Below are positions 46,337 through 56,955 of a stretch of 64,000 nt of DNA, one piece after another. The stretch covers positions 124,001-188,000 of the forward strand of contig CAVZAF010000003.1 in the NCBI GenBank assembly GCA_963773315.1. The letters are read 5' to 3'. The notes under the pieces were generated by a model. It did no database searches, had not been told where the DNA came from, and saw only the letters and a list, made by a program, of their open reading frames with translations. The stretch's first letter is position 1, and each line of letters starts with the position of its first letter. The DNA is from DATKAS01 sp963773315 (lineage in GTDB: Bacteria; Actinomycetota; Acidimicrobiia; Acidimicrobiales; DATKAS01). The position numbers were made by a program, and so were the translations under genes.

Positions 46337-47872
46337 ATGTTCCCCGGCGCGCACGCGGCGACCGATCCCGACAAGCCGGCCGTCATCATGGGCGGCTCGG
46401 GCGCGGTGATGACCTTCAGAGAGCTCGACGACACGGCGAACCAGGTGTCACAGCTGCTTCTTCGACCTCGGCCTACTCCCCGGCGACCACGTCGCGCTCT
46501 GCATGGAGAACCACCCGTTGTTCCTCGCGATCGCGTGGGGAGCGCACTATGCGGGGCTGTACTACACGGCCGCGAGCTCGCGGCTGACGACCGCGGAGCT
46601 CGAGTACATCGTCGACGACTGCGAAGCCCAGGTGTTCATCACGTCCGCGTACAAGGCCGAGCAGGCAGCCGAGCTGTCGATCCCGAACGTTCGACTCAAG
46701 CTCATGCTCGACGGCGTCGTCGACGGCTACGAGCCCTTCGAAGACGCCATCGCTCGCTATCCGGCCGAGCCTCTCGCCGAGCGAGTCGAGGGCAACGACA
46801 TGCTCTACTCGTCGGGCACGACGGGACGGCCCAAGGGCGTGAAGCCTGCCGCTGTCGGGAGCGCCACTCGGCACGATGACGCCTCTCACGGGCCTCGTGT
46901 CGATGTTGTTCGGCGTCGACTCCTCGTCGGTGTACCTGTCGCCCGCACCGCTGTATCACGCCGCGCCGCTGCGCTTCTCGATGTCATCCCAGCGCCTCGG
47001 CGCATCTGTCGTCGTCATGGAGCACTTCGATCCCGAGCAATTCCTCGCGCTCGTCGACCGCTACGAGGTGACGACCACGCAGGTCGTGCCGACGATGTTC
47101 ATCCGCATGCTCAAGCTGCCGCCAGAGGTGCGCTCGCGGTACGACCTCTCGTCGCTGAAGGTGTGCATCCACGCGGCGGCGCCGTGCCCGGTCGAGGTGA
47201 AGCGCCAGATCATCGAGTGGTGGGGTCCGGTGCTGCACGAGTACTACGCGGGCACCGAGGGAAACGGGTTCGTCTACTGCAACTCCGAGCAATGGCTCGC
47301 GCACCCCGGCACGGTCGGCACCGCGCTGTCGGGACAGCTCCACATCGTCGGCGACGACGGCACCGAGCAGCCGCCGGGCGAGCCCGGCACGATCTACTTC
47401 TCCGAGGGCGCGCAGTTCGAGTACCACAACGATCCCGAGAAGACGAAGTCGTCGTACAACGAGCGAGGTTGGTCGACGCTCGGCGACGTCGGCTACCTCG
47501 ACGCCGACGGTTACCTCTACCTCACCGACCGCAAGGCGTACATGATCATCTCGGGCGGCGTGAACATCTATCCCCAAGAGGCCGAGAACGTGCTCTCGAT
47601 GCACCCGAAGGTCTTCGACGTCGCGGTCTTCGGCGTGCCGAACGAGGACTTCGGCGAAGAGGTGAAGGCCGTCGTGCAGCCTGTTGACTCGGCCGAGGCC
47701 GGGCGCGGAGCTCGAGCGCGAGCTCATCGCGTATTGCCGGTCACAGCTCGCCGACGTGAAGTGCCCGCGCTCGATCGACTTCCGAGACGAGCTGCCCCGC
47801 CACCCGACCGGCAAGCTCTACAAGCGCCTGCTCAAGGACGAGTACTGGGCCGGCCAGGGCCGGACCATCTGA
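46337..47872 (+). CDS. Acyl-CoA ligase of the ANL superfamily (three frameshifts)
   Basis: AMP-forming ligase of about 510 residues. MLYSSGTTGRPKGVKP is the P-loop-like A3 motif. HEYYAGTEGNGFVY, STLGDVGYLDADGYLYLTDR and MIISGGVNIYPQEAENVL are A5 to A8. PRHPTGKLYKRLLKDEYW has the catalytic Lys. Breaks near 46460, 46850 and 47697 are each mended by dropping one base, for example SQLFFDLGLLPGDHVALCME. It likely activates a fatty or aromatic acid to CoA, supplying the acyl-CoA dehydrogenase nearby. Confidence 0.88.
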
Positions 47873-47976
47873 AGGGCGGCGCAGTGCGCTCGCTCGGCGT
47901 CCGCGTCGCACCGATCGACGATCGAAGCGAGCGGAGCCGATCGAAGCGGAGCGGCGGCGGCGATTTCCGAGGCCAC

Positions 47977-48647
47977 CTACAACCGCTCGATGACGTCGTT
48001 GGGGGCCATCGGGAGGAAGGGCACCAGCCTCACGTAGACGACGGGGCAGCCCAAGGCCTTCAACTGTGCCGCGCTCCGACGACCGGCGAAGGAACGGAAC
48101 AGCTCGAACCGTTCGACATCCCACCGGTCGACGACGTCGCCCGATCCCGCGACGAAGCCTTCGTCCTCCATCGCGATCTCGAGCGCGGGGAGCTCGGCTG
48201 CGTCGATCTCGCTCGCGAGCCTGCCCAGCGCGACGTCGACGAGCATCCGCACACCCGCGCTGTCACGCGCGCCGGGCGTACCGAGCGCGCCGCGCAGGTC
48301 TTGCTCGTGTACGACGATGTCGTAGACCGGCAGCGGTGGCTCGATCATCGGGATGAGCGCCTCGAACGCGGGCGCCTCGCGCTCCCACTCGGCCGAGGAG
48401 CGCGTCGCGGTCGCAGCTGGTGCGCGACGCGAGCTGCGCGGCCGTCCACGGATCGGTGCCCGCGCCGTCGATGTGTCCGGCGATCACATCGGTCGGGAAG
48501 ACCGACGAGATGGCACAGCAGGTCGCGGACGGTCCAACTCGGACACGCGGGCACCGGCGCCGCGAGCGCATCGGCGTCGAGATCGCGAACGAGCTCGGTG
48601 ACGCGCGCTCGTCCCTCGCGGTAGATCGTTTGCGGGTCGGCCTTCAC
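47977..48647 (-). CDS. Maleylpyruvate-isomerase-fold (TIGR03083) protein (frameshifts)
   Basis: VTELVRDLDADALAAPVPAC then PSWTVRDLLCHLVGLPDRC is the N-terminal DinB-like helical domain of mycothiol-dependent maleylpyruvate isomerases. Later blocks are FPTDVIAGHIDGAGTDPW, MIEPPLPVYDIVVHEQDLRG (with HEQDLRGALG, a conserved family motif) and a C-terminal domain ending VPFLPMAPNDVIERL. Two frame breaks between 48370 and 48510. Many homologs use mycothiol or other thiols; the substrate here is unknown. Confidence 0.8.
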
Positions 48648-48660
48648 GCGGTGATCACCG

Positions 48661-50081
48661 TCACGCTGAGATCACTATCAGACGGGTCTCGGTCATCTCG
48701 CGCACGGAGTACGCCGGGCCCTCACGAGTGTTGCCGCTGTCGCGGACACCGCCGTAGGGCATCTGGTCGGCGCGCCACGTAGGCACCTCGTTCACCAGAA
48801 CCCCGCCGAAGTCGAGCGTCCGCGCCGCCTTCATCGCCTTGCCGAGGTCGGACGTGTAGATGGCGGCCTGCAGGCCGTACTCGGTGTCGTTCGACAGCGC
48901 GATCGCCTCGTCGAGGTCGTCATAGGCCTGGATGGTCACGACCGGGCCGAAGACCTCCTTCCGGCACACCTTCATGTCGGGCTTCACGTCGGACAGCACG
49001 GTCGGCACGAGCACACCGTCTGCTCCGACCTCGCCGCCGACGACGACCTTGGCGCCGCCGGCCGTCGCCTCGTCGATCCACGACGTCACCCGGTCGCGCT
49101 CGCCCGTCGAGATCAGCGACGAGACCTCGGTCGCCTCGTCGAGGGGGTCGCCGACGACCAAGCGTGCGCACCCGTTCGGCCAATCCGGCTGTGAAGTCGT
49201 CGACGAGGGCACGTTGGACGTAGATGCGCTGCGTCGAGATGCACGACTGCCCGGCATGGCTGAACCCGGCCACGCGGATCTTGTCCGCGGCGGACTGTCC
49301 AGTTGCCGTCCGACTCGATGATCACGGGGGCGTTGTTGCCGAGCTCGAGCCCGACGCGCTTGCGGGGCGCCCGGGCTTTGATGCCCCAGCCGACTTCCGG
49401 CGAACCCGTGAACGTGATGAGCGCGATGTCGGGATCGTCGACCAGCGCGTTGCCCACCGTGGACCCGCCTCCGGTGACCACACTGAGATGGCCGAGCGGA
49501 AGACCGCATTCTTGGAGCAACATCTCGGCCAGGGTGATGGCCGAGAAGGGCGTCTGGCTGGCCGGCTTGAGCACGACCGGACAGCCAGCGGCGATCGCGG
49601 GCGCCACCTTGTGGGCGACAAGGTTCAGAGGGAAGTTGAAGGGGCTGATGGCACCGACGACGCCGATCGGCACACGGAGGGTGAACCCGAGCTTTCCCTC
49701 ACCTGGCGCGGCCGCGTCGAGCGGGACCATCTCCCCGGCGAGCTTGCGGGCCTCGACGGCGGAGAACACGAACGTGCCGACCGCTCGCTCGGCCTCGACC
49801 CGCGCCGTGCGGATCGGCTTCGCGGCCTCCTCGGCGATGATCCGCGCGAACTCCTCGACCCGCTCCTTCAACCGCGCCGCGGCGGCGTCGAGGATCTCGG
49901 CTCGCCGCCACGGCGGCAGCGTCTCGGCAGCCTTGGCGGCCGCGACAGCACGGCTGACCTCGGCAGGCCCGCACGCCGGCACGCGGCCGAGCTCTGCTCC
50001 GTCGAACGGCGAGTGCACCGCGATCGTGTCGGTGCCGGTGAACTGCTCGTCGCCGATGGGCACTGCCCTGGTCTCTGACAC
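48661..50081 (-). CDS. NAD(P)-dependent aldehyde dehydrogenase (frameshifts)
   Basis: About 473 residues. VVGAISPFNFPLNLVAHKVA, VLKPASQTPFSAITLAEMLL and TFTGSPEVGWGI (cofactor region) come first. GLELGNNAPVII contains the general-base Glu. GFSHAGQSCISTQRI contains the nucleophile Cys. KEVFGPVVTIQAYDDLDEAI and MPYGGVRDSGNTREGP come last. Frame breaks near 49302 and 49165 are each fixed by dropping one base. Substrate not predictable. It is divergent from the CFA synthase-like gene. Confidence 0.9.
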
Positions 50082-50114
50082 CGCTCCCCCTCATCTCGAC
50101 GTTCCGTGAATCCC

Positions 50115-50130
50115 GGAGGTGATCCCCTTG
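50115..50130 (+). promoter_or_regulatory. Near-perfect Shine-Dalgarno that selects a TTG start
   Basis: GGAGGTGATC (50115-50124) is complementary to the 16S rRNA tail over ten bases. It sits at normal spacing to TTG 50128, and would overlap the alternative GTG at 50119. The TTG therefore is the better start for the methyltransferase gene. Confidence 0.7.
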
Positions 50131-51397
50131 ACTGCGACTGACCAAGCGCTCTCCACGATCCTCGAAGACCTGCTCGGCCCCGACCTTCCGATTGCGATCC
50201 GAGCCTACGACGGAAGCCGTCTCGGTCCGCCCGAGGACGAAGCGGGCGCCACGATCATCGTGCGCTCGCCCGACGCGCTGCGCCGGATCGTCACCGCGCC
50301 CGGCGAGCTGGGCTTCGGCCGCGCGTACGTCGCGGGCGACCTCGACGTCGAGGGCGACATCTACGAAGCGCTTGAAGCCTCGGCGACGCCCTCCCCCGCT
50401 TCAAGCTGAACCCGAGGCAGTGGACGCGCGCTCGTGAAGCTCATCGGCGTCGAGGGTCTCAAGCCGCTGCCTCCCCCGCCGGAGGAAGCGCGCCTGCGCG
50501 GTCGCCGGCACTCGAAGGAGCGCGACGCCGCGGCCATCCAGCATCACTACGACGTCTCGAACGACTTCTACGAGCTCGTGCTCGGCTCGACCATGACGTA
50601 CTCGTGCGCGGTGTTCGAGAAGCCGAGCGATCCGCTCGATCGACGCGCAGGAGCAGAAGTACGAGCTCATCTGCCGCAAGCTCGATCTGCAGCCGGGCCA
50701 GCGGCTCCTCGACGTCGGGTGCGGCTGGGGCGGCATGGCGATGCACGCGGCCGAGCCAGCACGGCGTGCGGGCGGTCGGCGTCACGATCTCCCCTTCGCA
50801 GGCCGAGAAGGCGCGCGAGCGTGTCGGCGGCCGCGGGTCTCTCCGACCGAGTCGAGATCCGCCTGCTCGACTACCGCGACGTCGTCGACGGGCCCGTACG
50901 ACGCGATCAGCTCGATCGGGATGTTCGAGCATGTCGGCCTGGCCAAGCTCGGCGAGTACTTCGAGCGACTTCGTGAGATCGTCGTGCCGGGAGGGCGCGT
51001 GCTGAACCACGGCATCAGCCGTCCGTGGAGCAAGGGCGTGGCGCGGCTTCTCGCGCGCGAGCTTCCTCGACCGCTACGTGTTCCCCGACGGCGAGCTCCA
51101 CGAGATCGGCGCAGTGGTGTCCGCGATGCAGCAGCACGGCCTCGAGGTGCGTCACGTCGAAGGCCTGCGCGAGCACTACGCGCTCGACGCTGCGGCATTG
51201 GGTCGCGAACCTCGAAGCCAATTGGGACGAAGCGGTCGGTCTTGTCGGCCTCGGTCGCGGCGAAGGTCTGGCGCCTCTACATGGCCGCGTCCGCGCTGAA
51301 CTTCGAGAAGGGCGGAGCGCAGATCCACCAAGTGCTCGCAGTGCGGCCCGACGGTGGCGCATCGCACATGCCCTTGCGACCCGATTGGGGCACATAG
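50128..51397 (+). CDS. Cyclopropane-fatty-acyl-phospholipid synthase-like methyltransferase (many frameshifts)
   Basis: SAM-dependent CFA synthase family, about 415 residues. FGRAYVAGDLDVEGDIYEAL is the N-terminal lipid domain. AIQHHYDVSNDFYELVLGST then MTYSCAVFE, LLDVGCGWGGMAMHAAE (SAM motif I), VGVTISPSQAEKARERV, SSIGMFEHVGLAKLGEYF and FLDRYVFPDGELHEIG follow. At least eight breaks occur. Seven of these (about 50645, 50755, 50825, 50893, 51062, 51190, 51255) are each cured by removing a single base. It modifies unsaturated membrane lipids, linking to the desaturase at 16.7 kb. Confidence 0.87.
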
Positions 51398-51416
51398 CCA
51401 CGATAGGTTCCGCTCA

Positions 51417-52179
51417 GTGGTGGAGTTCGCGTTCCTCGACCATCCGGGTCCGATCCCGTTCGCCCACCGCGGCGGCGCGGGCGAGTGGCCCGAGAACACG
51501 ATGCCGGCGTTCGAGGGCGCGGTCCGCCTCGGCTACCGCTACGTCGAGACCGACGTGCACGTGACGTCCGACGGCGTGCTGCTCGCCTTCCACGACGACG
51601 TCCTCGATCGGGTCACCGATCAGCGAGGGCGACATCGCCAAGCTGCCGTGGGACGTCGTGCGCACCGCGAGGGTCGGCGGACGCGAGCCCATCCCGCTGC
51701 TCGACGAGCTTCTCGGGACGTTCCCCGACCTGCGCGTCAACATCGACCCCAAGCACGACGCTGCGGTCGCTCCCCTGGTCGAGGTGATCGAGAAGCACGA
51801 CGCCGTCGACCGCGTGTGCATCGGCTCGTTCTCTGACAAGCGCGTCGCCAAGCTGCAGAAGGCACTCGGGCCGCGGCTGTGCACCGCGCTCGGCCCGAAG
51901 GCTGTCCGGCGGCTCGTGGTCGCGTCGCGCGGGGATCCCCATGGGCCGGTTCGGCCAGCCGTGCGCGCAGGTGCCACCGTCGCGCGGATCAGTGACGATC
52001 GTGACCCAGCGATTCCTCGACGCCGCGCACAAGCGAGGCATCGCTGTGCACGTGTGGACGATCGACGACGACGATCGAGATGGAACGACTGCTCGACCTC
52101 GGCGTCGACGGGATCATGACCGACCGGCCCGCGGTGCTCAGAGCCGTGCTCGAGGGCCGCGGCCAGTGGGTCTCATGAG
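51417..52179 (+). CDS. Glycerophosphodiester phosphodiesterase (three frameshifts)
   Basis: TIM-barrel GDPD. PIPFAHRGGAGEWPENTMPA has the catalytic HRG. YVETDVHVTSDGVLLAFHDD carries metal Glu/Asp and the second His. LRVNIDPKHDAAV and VWTIDD complete the barrel. Breaks near 51622, 51935 and 52078 each vanish when one base is dropped. Two of these extra bases convert GAT to GATC. It hydrolyses deacylated phospholipids to glycerol-3-phosphate. The start may be GTG 51417 or 51420. Confidence 0.88.
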
Positions 52180-52224
52180 CGCGGCTCTCATGGGCGCGGC
52201 TCTCATGAGCGCGGTCCCATGAGC
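52172..52224. repeat. 14-bp tandem repeat, about 3.5 copies
   Basis: The unit TCTCATGAGCGCGG occurs with one variant (TCTCATGGGCGCGG) and a final partial copy. It begins in the last codons of the GDPD gene and ends just before the ATG of the next acyl-CoA ligase, so it fills the whole intergenic gap. Each unit contains ATGAGC or ATGGGC, giving several decoy ATG codons. Confidence 0.8.
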
Positions 52225-52226
52225 TG

Positions 52227-53745
52227 ATGGAGCTCCCGCTCACCCCGATCGACTTCCTGCTCCGAGCACGGCGCCTGTTTCCCGATCGAGAGGGCGTGAT
52301 CCAGCACGAGGGCGGAGCGCGCGCTCGCGTCTTCACCTACGCCGACATGGCCGAGCGCGCCGCGCGGCTGGCCCAGGTCCTGCAGAACGACTTCGACGTC
52401 CATCCTGGCGACCGCGTCGCGTGGCTCTGCGGCAACCGCCACGAGCTGCTCGAGGCCTACTACGGCGTGCTGCTCGCCGGCGCGGTGCTGCTCCCGCTCA
52501 ACATCCGCCTCTCGGCGACCGAGCTGCGCGGACAGCTCGACGACAGCCGCGCCTCGGTGCTCGTCCGCGACCCGACGCTCACCGAGGTCGACCATCCGGT
52601 GCCGACAGGTCACGCTCGGCGACGAGTACGAGAGCAGATCTCGCCGCGCAGCCCCAGCTCGTGGATCGAGCCCCCGAACGTCGACGAGCGTGCCGTCGCC
52701 GAGATCTTCTACACGAGCGGCTCGACGGGAAAGCCGAAGGGGGCGATGCTCACCCACCGCGGGCTGTACCTCCACGCGGTGCACTCCGCGCTCACGTTGA
52801 ACATCAGCGGCCACGACGTCGTGCTGCACACGATCCCGCTCTTCCACGTGAACGGATGGGGCACCCCGCACTACGTGACCGGGCTCGGCGGCGTGCACGT
52901 GATGCTCCCCCGCTTCGACGCCCGGCGAGGTGCTCCGGCTCGTCGAGGCCGAGCGGGTCACGCGGCTCTACCTGGTGCCCGCGATGATGACCGCGCTGCT
53001 CAACGATCCGACCTTCGACGGCCGCGACCTGACGAGCGTGCAGCAGCTGTCTGTCGGCGGCGCGCCGACCCCGCCCGCGCTCCTCGCCGAGGCCGAGCGC
53101 CGATTCGGGTGCGAATGCATCTGCGGCTACGGGATGACCGAGAGCGGTCCACAGATGACCAAGGCGATCGACAAGCCCGGCGAGCCCCGATCAGCCCGGC
53201 GCCGCAGCACGACCGGGATGCCGATCCTCGGTGTCGATCTGCGCATCTTCGACGATGACGACCACGAGCTGCCCTGGGACGGCGTGACCGCGGGCGAGAT
53301 CAGGTCGCGGTCGAACCACGTGATGGCGGGCTATTGGGAGAGCCCCGAAGACACCGAACGGGCGCTGGAAGGCGGATGGCTGCACACCGGGGACGTCGCC
53401 ACGATCTCGCCCGACGGCTTCTTGACGATCGTCGACCGCAAGAAGGACCTCATCATCTCGGGCGGCGAGAACATCAGCTCGGTCGAGGTCGAGAACGCGC
53501 TCACGGAGCATCCGGCCGTGCTCGAGGCCGCGGTGGTCGGCGTGCCCGACGAGCGATGGGGAGAGGTGCCGCGCGCGTTCGTCGCGCTGCGCTCGGGAGC
53601 GCACGCGTCTCCCGACGAGCTGGTCGCGTTCGTGCGTGAGCGCCTCGCACACTTCAAGGCGCCGAAGGACGTGCGCATCGTCGACGCGTTGCCCCGCGGC
53701 GGCACGGGCAAGGTGCTGAAGACCGTGCTGCGCGAAGCGAACTAG
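52227..53745 (+). CDS. Fatty-acid-CoA ligase FadD-type (four frameshifts)
   Basis: ANL ligase of about 500 residues. EIFYTSGSTGKPKGAMLTHR (A3), PLFHVNGWGTPHYV, GYGMTESGPQ (A5), GWLHTGDVATISPDGFLTIV (A7), DRKKDLIISGGENISSVEVE (A8) and LPRGGTGKVLKTVLREAN (A10 Lys) are clear. Breaks near 52607, 52637, 52677 and 52922 are each cured by removing one base, for example HPVRQVTLGDEYE and RFDPGEVLRLVEAERV. Its TAG overlaps the opposing stop in a CTAG. Confidence 0.9.
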
Positions 53746-54146
53746 CCGGCCTGCCGCACGCCGACCATCCAGCGCACGCCGAAGCGGTCCTTGCACATGC
53801 CCCACTTCGGGGAGAAGAAGGTCTCCATCATCGGCTGCGTGGCTTCGCCGCCCTCGGCGAGCGCGTCGTACACCTTGTCGGCCGTGGGGATGTCGGGGGC
53901 TTCGTGGTACACGTGGATGCCCTCGACGCCGCGGTAGCCCCCGGTCGGGTCGTCCGATCCCATCAGCAGGCGTCCGTCGATGTTGAGCGCGGCGTGGATG
54001 ATCAGGTCGGCCTGGTCTGCGGGCACCTGCTCGCCGGGCATGTCACCCATGCGTAGCAACGTGAGGTCGCCGCCGAAGATCTCGTGATACCGGGTGAACG
54101 CGTCACGGCATGACTTGTCGAACATCAGGTATGGGTCGAAGCTCAT
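53742..54146 (-). CDS. VOC-fold PhnB-like protein
   Basis: 134 residues. SFDPYLMFDKSCRDAFTRYH, EIFGGDLTLLRMGDMPGE, MGSDDPTGGYRG and FFSPKWGMCKDRFGVRWMV are the PhnB/glyoxalase-like (3-demethylubiquinone-9 methyltransferase-like) blocks. The metal ligands of true glyoxalases are not all evident. The start overlaps the transaminase stop (ATGA), so it is the last gene of the transaminase operon. Confidence 0.88.
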   Translation of the reverse strand: MSFDPYLMFDKSCRDAFTRYHEIFGGDLTLLRMGDMPGEQVPADQADLIIHAALNIDGRLLMGSDDPTGGYRGVEGIHVYHEAPDIPTADKVYDALAEGGEATQPMMETFFSPKWGMCKDRFGVRWMVGVRQAG

Positions 54147-55436
54147 GCCTGAGTCTTCCCCTTCTGGCCGCGGCAGAACCCCCCAGCGCGGCGCTCAGGA
54201 TCTCGAGGCCGAGGTCGAGGTCGGCCTCGGGGATGTTCAGCGCGGGGATCAGGCGCAGCGCATCGTCGTTCGGGCCGCAGGTCAAGACGATGAGCCCGGC
54301 ATCGAGGCAGGCGCGCTGCGCAGCCTCGGCCTCGGCCGCTGACCCCAGCTGCACCCCGATCATCATCCCGACGCCGCGCACCGCGACGCCGCCCCCCATC
54401 CGGGCGACTTCGGCCAGGCGAGCTCGCGCCTGGTCGCCGAGCCGCCGGGCCCGCTCGCACAGCCCCTCGGCCTCGATCACGTCGAGGGTCGCCAGCGCGG
54501 CGGCGCACGAGACCGGGTTGCCGCCGAACGTCGTGCCGTGGGTGCCCGCCGGCCAGCGATCGAACAGCGAGCGCGACGCGATGATCCCTGCGAGCGGCAG
54601 ACCTGACGCGACGGCCTTCGCGAACAGCAGCACGTCGGGGTGCACGCCGAACGTCTCGGCCGCGAACATCCGGCCGGTGCGACCGATGCCGGTCTGCACC
54701 TCGTCGAAGACCAACAGGATGCCGTGCTCGTCGCAGCGCCTCCGCAGGCCCTCGAGCCACGCGACCGGCGGAACGACGTAGCCGCCCTCACCGAGCACCG
54801 GCTCGACGACCATCGCGGCGACCGTGTGCGCGGGCGCCTGGCTCGCAAGGATCGCGTCGAGCTGCGCGAGGTCGGGCTCGCCGTAGGGGGCGATCGTGAC
54901 ACCACTGAGCAGCGGCTCGTAGCCGGCTCGGTACTTGCCCTTCGCGGTCGTGAGCGACGTCGCGCCGAGCGTGCGGCCGTGGAACCCATGACGGAAGGCG
55001 AGGATGTTCGGCCGACCGGTGACGCGCCGCGCCATCTTGATCGCGCCGTCGATCGTCTCGGCGCCGGTGTTGCAGAAGAACACCTGCGCGTCGGGCATCC
55101 ACGGCACGAGGCCGCGGAGGCGCTCGGCGAGCTCGACGGACCGCGGGTGGTGCGTCACCACCGACGTGTGCATCAGCGCACCGAGCTGCTCTTGCGCGGC
55201 CGCGACGACGCGGGGATGGCAGTGTCCGATGTTCGTGACTGCGATGCCCGACGCGAAGTCGAGCCACCGCCGTCCGTCGACGTCGGTCAGCCACGAGCCT
55301 CGGCCCTCGACCGCGACGATGTCGGTGACGCGCGACAGGACCGCGGCGAGGGCCGCCTCGTCGCGCTCGAGCCATCCTTCGGTTGCACGTCCTTCGCTGG
55401 CACGTCCTCGCTGGCACGGTGCTCGAGGATCGTCAT
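54143..55436 (-). CDS. Class-III aminotransferase (4-aminobutyrate type, N-terminal frameshift)
   Basis: PLP enzyme of about 430 residues. WLTDVDGRRWLDFASGIAVT, FFCNTGAETIDGAIKMARRV, AFRHGFHGRTLGATSLT, ILLVFDEVQTGIGRTG (cofactor Asp), VLLFAKAVASGLPLAG (Schiff-base Lys) and GTHGTTFGGNPVSCAAALAT occur in order. The first 20 residues are one frame off (break near 55380). ATG 55436 overlaps the upstream semialdehyde-type dehydrogenase stop. Pairing with that dehydrogenase suggests GABA or another omega-amino acid as substrate (inference). Confidence 0.87.
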
Positions 55437-56887
55437 CGCGGCTCTCCCATCTCGGGGTGGGTGTCGATCTGGGCCTTCTGCAATCGGCCCGAGTAGTCGA
55501 CGTACACCGTCTTGACCTGGCTGAACTGCTCGATGCCTCGGGTGCCGGCCTCGCGGAACCCGTTGCCGGTGTGCTTCGTGCCGCCGAACGGAAGCGGGAT
55601 CTCCGCGCCGATCGTCGGTGCGTTCACATACACGATTCCCGTGTCGATGCGGTCGACGAGCTGCAGCGCCGTGTTGATGTCACGCGTGTAGACCGCGGCG
55701 GACAGCCCGTACTCGGATGCGTTGACGACGTCCACGGCCTGTTGCTCGTCGCCCACCTCGATCACCGACAGCACCGGTCCGAAGACCTCTTCTCTTGCGA
55801 TCGTGTGGTCGGGACGCACGCCGGTCAGCACCGTCGGAGCGACGAACGCACCGCCCTCGCAGCCGTCGACCGCGAGCACATGCCCTCCGGTCACCACCGT
55901 GGCGCCCTCGGCGACCGCGCGCTCGATCATCCCGATGATGCGCTCGGCCGAGCGGCGATCGATCACGGGACCGACGTCGGTCGTAGCGACCGTCGGATCG
56001 CCGAGCACGAGCGCCTCGGCCCGCTTCGCGACGCGTTCAACGACCGCAGTCGCGACCGCGCGGTGCACCACGAGGCGCGAAGTCGAGGTGCAGCGCTGAC
56101 CCGAGGTGCCGAATGCGCCGAACAGCGCGCCTTCGACGACCAGGTCCAGATCGGCATCGTCGAGAACCACCATCGCGTTCTTGCCGCCGAGCTCGAGCGA
56201 CACGAGGCGAGGGCCGGTCTCCATCGCGCGTGCGGCGACGAGCCTGCCGGTCGGCACCGAGCCAGTGAACGAGAGCGCCCCGACGCCGGGGTGCACCGCG
56301 AGTGCGGCACCGGGCTCGGCGGCGCCGTGGACGACCTGGAGCAGCGCGGCCGGGATGCCTGCGGTCACCAGCGCGTCGACGAACGCATCGGCGCACAGCG
56401 GCGTGTGCTCGGACGGCTTCAGCACGATCCCGTTGCCGGCGAGCAGCGCTGGAAAGCACTTCCACGACGGGATGGCGACCGGGAAGTTCCACGGCGTGAT
56501 CATCCCGACCACCCCGATCGGCTGTCGCGTCGTCCACGCCATCTTGTTGGACAGCTCGGAGGCGACCACGGTGCCGAGCGCAGCGCGGCCCTGGCCGGCG
56601 ACGAACCGACCCATGTCGACCGCTTCTTGCACGTCGCCGCCTGCCTCGATGAGCACCTTGCCGGCCTCGCGCGCGACGAGCTCGGCGAGGTCGCCCTTGC
56701 GGTCGGCGATGACGTCAGCAGCGCGGGCGATGAGATCTGCCCGCGCGGGGATCGGGCGGCGGGCCCACTCGCGCTGCGCCTCGCCTGCTGCGCCAACCGC
56801 GCGGTCGACGTCGGCGGCAGTTGCGGGGGTGAACGTTCCCAGCACCTCCGCCGGACGGGCAGGGTTGACGGAATCGAACGTCGCCAT
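55433..56887 (-). CDS. Aldehyde dehydrogenase, succinate-semialdehyde type
   Basis: 484 residues, intact. FDSVNPARPAEVLGTFTPAT, VGMITPWNFPVAIPSWKCFP, SFTGSVPTGRLVAARAME, LVSLELGGKNAMVVLDDADL (Glu) and FGTSGQRCTSTSRLVVH (Cys) are the cofactor and catalytic blocks. REEVFGPVLSVIEVGDEQQA is near the end. Adjacent to a class-III transaminase, so probably the second step of omega-amino acid catabolism. It is divergent from the RpiR gene, with two operator-like sites between. Confidence 0.92.
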   Translation of the reverse strand: MATFDSVNPARPAEVLGTFTPATAADVDRAVGAAGEAQREWARRPIPARADLIARAADVIADRKGDLAELVAREAGKVLIEAGGDVQEAVDMGRFVAGQGRAALGTVVASELSNKMAWTTRQPIGVVGMITPWNFPVAIPSWKCFPALLAGNGIVLKPSEHTPLCADAFVDALVTAGIPAALLQVVHGAAEPGAALAVHPGVGALSFTGSVPTGRLVAARAMETGPRLVSLELGGKNAMVVLDDADLDLVVEGALFGAFGTSGQRCTSTSRLVVHRAVATAVVERVAKRAEALVLGDPTVATTDVGPVIDRRSAERIIGMIERAVAEGATVVTGGHVLAVDGCEGGAFVAPTVLTGVRPDHTIAREEVFGPVLSVIEVGDEQQAVDVVNASEYGLSAAVYTRDINTALQLVDRIDTGIVYVNAPTIGAEIPLPFGGTKHTGNGFREAGTRGIEQFSQVKTVYVDYSGRLQKAQIDTHPEMGEPR

Positions 56888-56911
56888 TGCGGCTCCTGCT
56901 CCTCGAGGTCT

Positions 56912-56925
56912 GGAACTTCCGTTTC
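56912..56925. promoter_or_regulatory. Operator-like site 1 (RpiR family)
   Basis: GGAACTTCCGTTTC is a near-palindrome (GGAAC against GTTTC with one mismatch). It shares the core with the second site 29 bases away. It lies 24 bases upstream of the dehydrogenase start. Confidence 0.55.
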
Positions 56926-56939
56926 GTGAAGTGTCTCAT

Positions 56940-56955
56940 TGTAACATTCGTTTCA
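56940..56955. promoter_or_regulatory. Operator-like site 2 (RpiR family)
   Basis: TGTAACATTCGTTTCA is a near-palindrome (TGTAAC against GTTTCA with one mismatch) directly abutting the RpiR ATG. The arrangement suggests autoregulation and control of the divergent dehydrogenase-transaminase operon. Confidence 0.6.

Noticed and set aside
42270..53745. Programmed +1 ribosomal frameshifting as the cause of the many broken genes
   Set aside because: The breaks share no consistent slippery codon or stop context, vary in density by region and hit unrelated housekeeping genes. Residual sequencing insertions explain them more simply.
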